Positions 56,523 to 64,000 of a stretch of 64,000 bases of DNA are shown here, in pieces. Where the stretch lies: positions 1-64,000 of the forward strand of contig NZ_BMRN01000040.1 of assembly GCF_014648655.1 (NCBI RefSeq). Reading direction: 5' to 3'. Made by a program: the position numbers and the translations under genes. The notes below the pieces were generated by a model. That model ran no database searches, was not told where the DNA came from, and was given only the letters and a program-made list of their open reading frames with translations. This stretch comes from Streptomyces atratus. GTDB taxonomy: Bacteria; Actinomycetota; Actinomycetes; Streptomycetales; Streptomycetaceae. Each line of letters starts with the position of its first letter. Within the stretch, counting starts at the first letter, position 1.

Positions 56523-56555
56523 GCGGCGGCCGGGGCACCCCGCCCCGGCCGCCGC
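56523..56555 (+). terminator. Hairpin terminator after the MFS gene
   Basis: Perfect 14-bp arms GCGGCGGCCGGGGC and GCCCCGGCCGCCGC enclose a 5-nt loop, starting 28 nt after the MFS stop. No U-tract follows. It separates the exporter transcript from the NRPS transcript, which argues that the NRPS has its own promoter. Confidence 0.8.
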
Positions 56556-56561
56556 GCGTAC

Positions 56562-56594
56562 GGGCAGAAGTGGCCACGTTCTGCGGGCAGAAGT
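56562..56594. promoter_or_regulatory. Direct and inverted repeats upstream of the NRPS
   Basis: GGGCAGAAGT occurs at 56562-56571 and again at 56585-56594. TTCTGC-GG-GCAGAA (56579-56592) is a perfect dyad overlapping the second copy. The elements lie 100-130 nt upstream of the NRPS start, in the only gap between the exporter terminator and the gene, and are candidate operator sites for an unknown regulator. Confidence 0.5.
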
Positions 56595-56692
56595 AACCAG
56601 TTATCTCGTCAAGATCGCTCTGCGAGCATCGAATTCGGCTGAGCATCCGAGGGCCTTCCGTTACGGGTCGACGACGAGGAACTGGTGGACGC

Positions 56693-63430
<6,738 letters not shown>

Positions 63431-63445
63431 ATTCAGCGGCCCCCT

Positions 63446-63502
63446 GCCCACCCGCAGAGACCCGTTGTCCCCGCGCAGAGACCCGTTGCCCACCCGAAGA
63501 GC
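63446..63502 (+). repeat. Imperfect 21-nt tandem repeat between NRPS genes
   Basis: CGCAGAGACCCGTTG occurs exactly at 63453 and at 63474. A third partial copy (CCCACCCGAAGAGCAGAG) follows and merges with the ribosome site of the next gene. Slippage here would change the spacing between the two NRPS genes. Confidence 0.7.
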
Positions 63503-63519
63503 AGAGGACAGACATCATC

Positions 63520-64000
63520 ATGGGCGAGAACTCGATCGAGGCACGGCTACTGTCCCGTATGCGACGGCACGCGGACGCGGACCGGATCGTACGTGCCGAC
63601 AAGGACGCCGCCGGACCGCTTCCGCTGTCGTTCGCACAGCAGCGGCTCTGGTTCCTGGACCGCCTGACCCCCGAGAGCGCCGACTACCTCGTGCCCACGG
63701 CGCTGCGGGTACGCGGCCTACTCGATGTCACAGCACTGGAGACGGCGCTGTCCGGCCTGGTGGCCCGGCACGAGGTGCTGCGGACGGCCTTCACAGCGGG
63801 CGACGACGGCACGCCGCACCAGGAGGTCAACGCGCCCTGGCCGGTCGACGTTTCGGTGCACGACCTGCGGGGCGAGGGAGACGCGGTCGCCGAAGAAAGA
63901 GCCCGTGAGGTGCTGCGCAGCGAAGCGAAGCGCCCCTTCGACCTCACGACGGGCCGGCCGCTGCGGACGGACGTCGTACGCCTTGCCGATGACGACCACT
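63520..64000 (+). CDS. Nonribosomal peptide synthetase, condensation domain (runs off window)
   Basis: The frame from ATG 63520 is open to the right edge. After about 30 residues (MGENSIEARLLSRMRRHADA) it enters a condensation domain: PLPLSFAQQRLWFLDRL (C1 motif), LSGLVARHEVLRTAF (C2 motif) and HDLRGEGDAV. It is very similar to C1 and C2 of the upstream synthetase, so it is the next enzyme of the same assembly line. AGAGGA lies about 12 nt upstream of the start. The catalytic HHxxxDG lies beyond the window. Confidence 0.88.
   Translation, partial: MGENSIEARLLSRMRRHADADRIVRADKDAAGPLPLSFAQQRLWFLDRLTPESADYLVPTALRVRGLLDVTALETALSGLVARHEVLRTAFTAGDDGTPHQEVNAPWPVDVSVHDLRGEGDAVAEERAREVLRSEAKRPFDLTTGRPLRTDVVRLADDDH

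Overview
The window is high-GC actinobacterial DNA, most likely Streptomyces and probably an accessory chromosome-arm region. The evidence is codon bias towards G/C in the third position, many GTG starts, GGAGG-type ribosome sites, long hairpins without U-tracts as terminators, IS remnants, and a modular NRPS. No tRNA, rRNA or CRISPR array was seen.

From about 1 to 42 kb lies a dense stress/dormancy island whose contents match, family by family, the DosR (DevR) hypoxia regulon of Mycobacterium tuberculosis and the related OsdR cluster of S. coelicolor (comparison from memory of those families). It holds five intact tandem universal stress proteins, six CBS-domain proteins (most CBS-BON), a PncB2-like nicotinate phosphoribosyltransferase and a CtpF-like P-type ATPase. 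It also holds an Acg-like nitroreductase, an Rv1733c-like membrane protein, an Hrp1-like CBS protein, a Rip3-like site-2 protease and an Hsp20. A GH65 enzyme, PEP synthase, Zn-alcohol dehydrogenase, MBL-fold nuclease and multicopper oxidase complete the set. In its middle sit a DevR/OsdR-like response regulator (30311-31021) and a convergent two-GAF histidine kinase (32761-31040) that keeps the residues equivalent to the heme-binding His149 and distal Tyr171 of DevS. An imperfect palindrome, GGRCC-N4-GGCCC (one arm sometimes GACCC or GGTCC), recurs 59-132 nt upstream of many of these genes, including the regulator. It has the half-site length and spacing of the DosR box and is the proposed operator.

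The island is also visibly decaying. There are nonsense mutations (ppk2, trkA-like), single-base frameshifts (ppsA, MBL nuclease, hrp1-like, E2, cNMP protein), end-to-end deletions that cut two genes at once (CBS-BON/ppsA at 15.95 kb; Rieske/DUF2231 at 42.5 kb), and rows of gene stubs (32.9-33.9 kb). The long genes around them are intact, which argues against general sequencing error, although the indels in G-runs should be checked.

From 42.8 to 47.4 kb there is a phosphotransferase, an adenylation-domain stub and a 976-residue SpoIIE-type phosphatase with a fused anti-sigma-type kinase domain. From 47.8 to 53 kb there is a D-amino-acid module: a PucR regulator, divergent from RidA, an amino-acid permease and a D-threonine aldolase/D-serine dehydratase-like enzyme. 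Two perfect inverted repeats lie in the divergent region. The aldolase ends in six copies of an octamer next to a broken IS3-family element (52.94-53.77 kb). From 54.4 kb an ArsR-type regulator and MFS exporter precede a two-module NRPS (56693-63430; C-A-T-C-A-T after an unusual N-terminal carrier-like domain) and the start of a second NRPS gene that leaves the window. The second adenylation domain reads as serine-specific.
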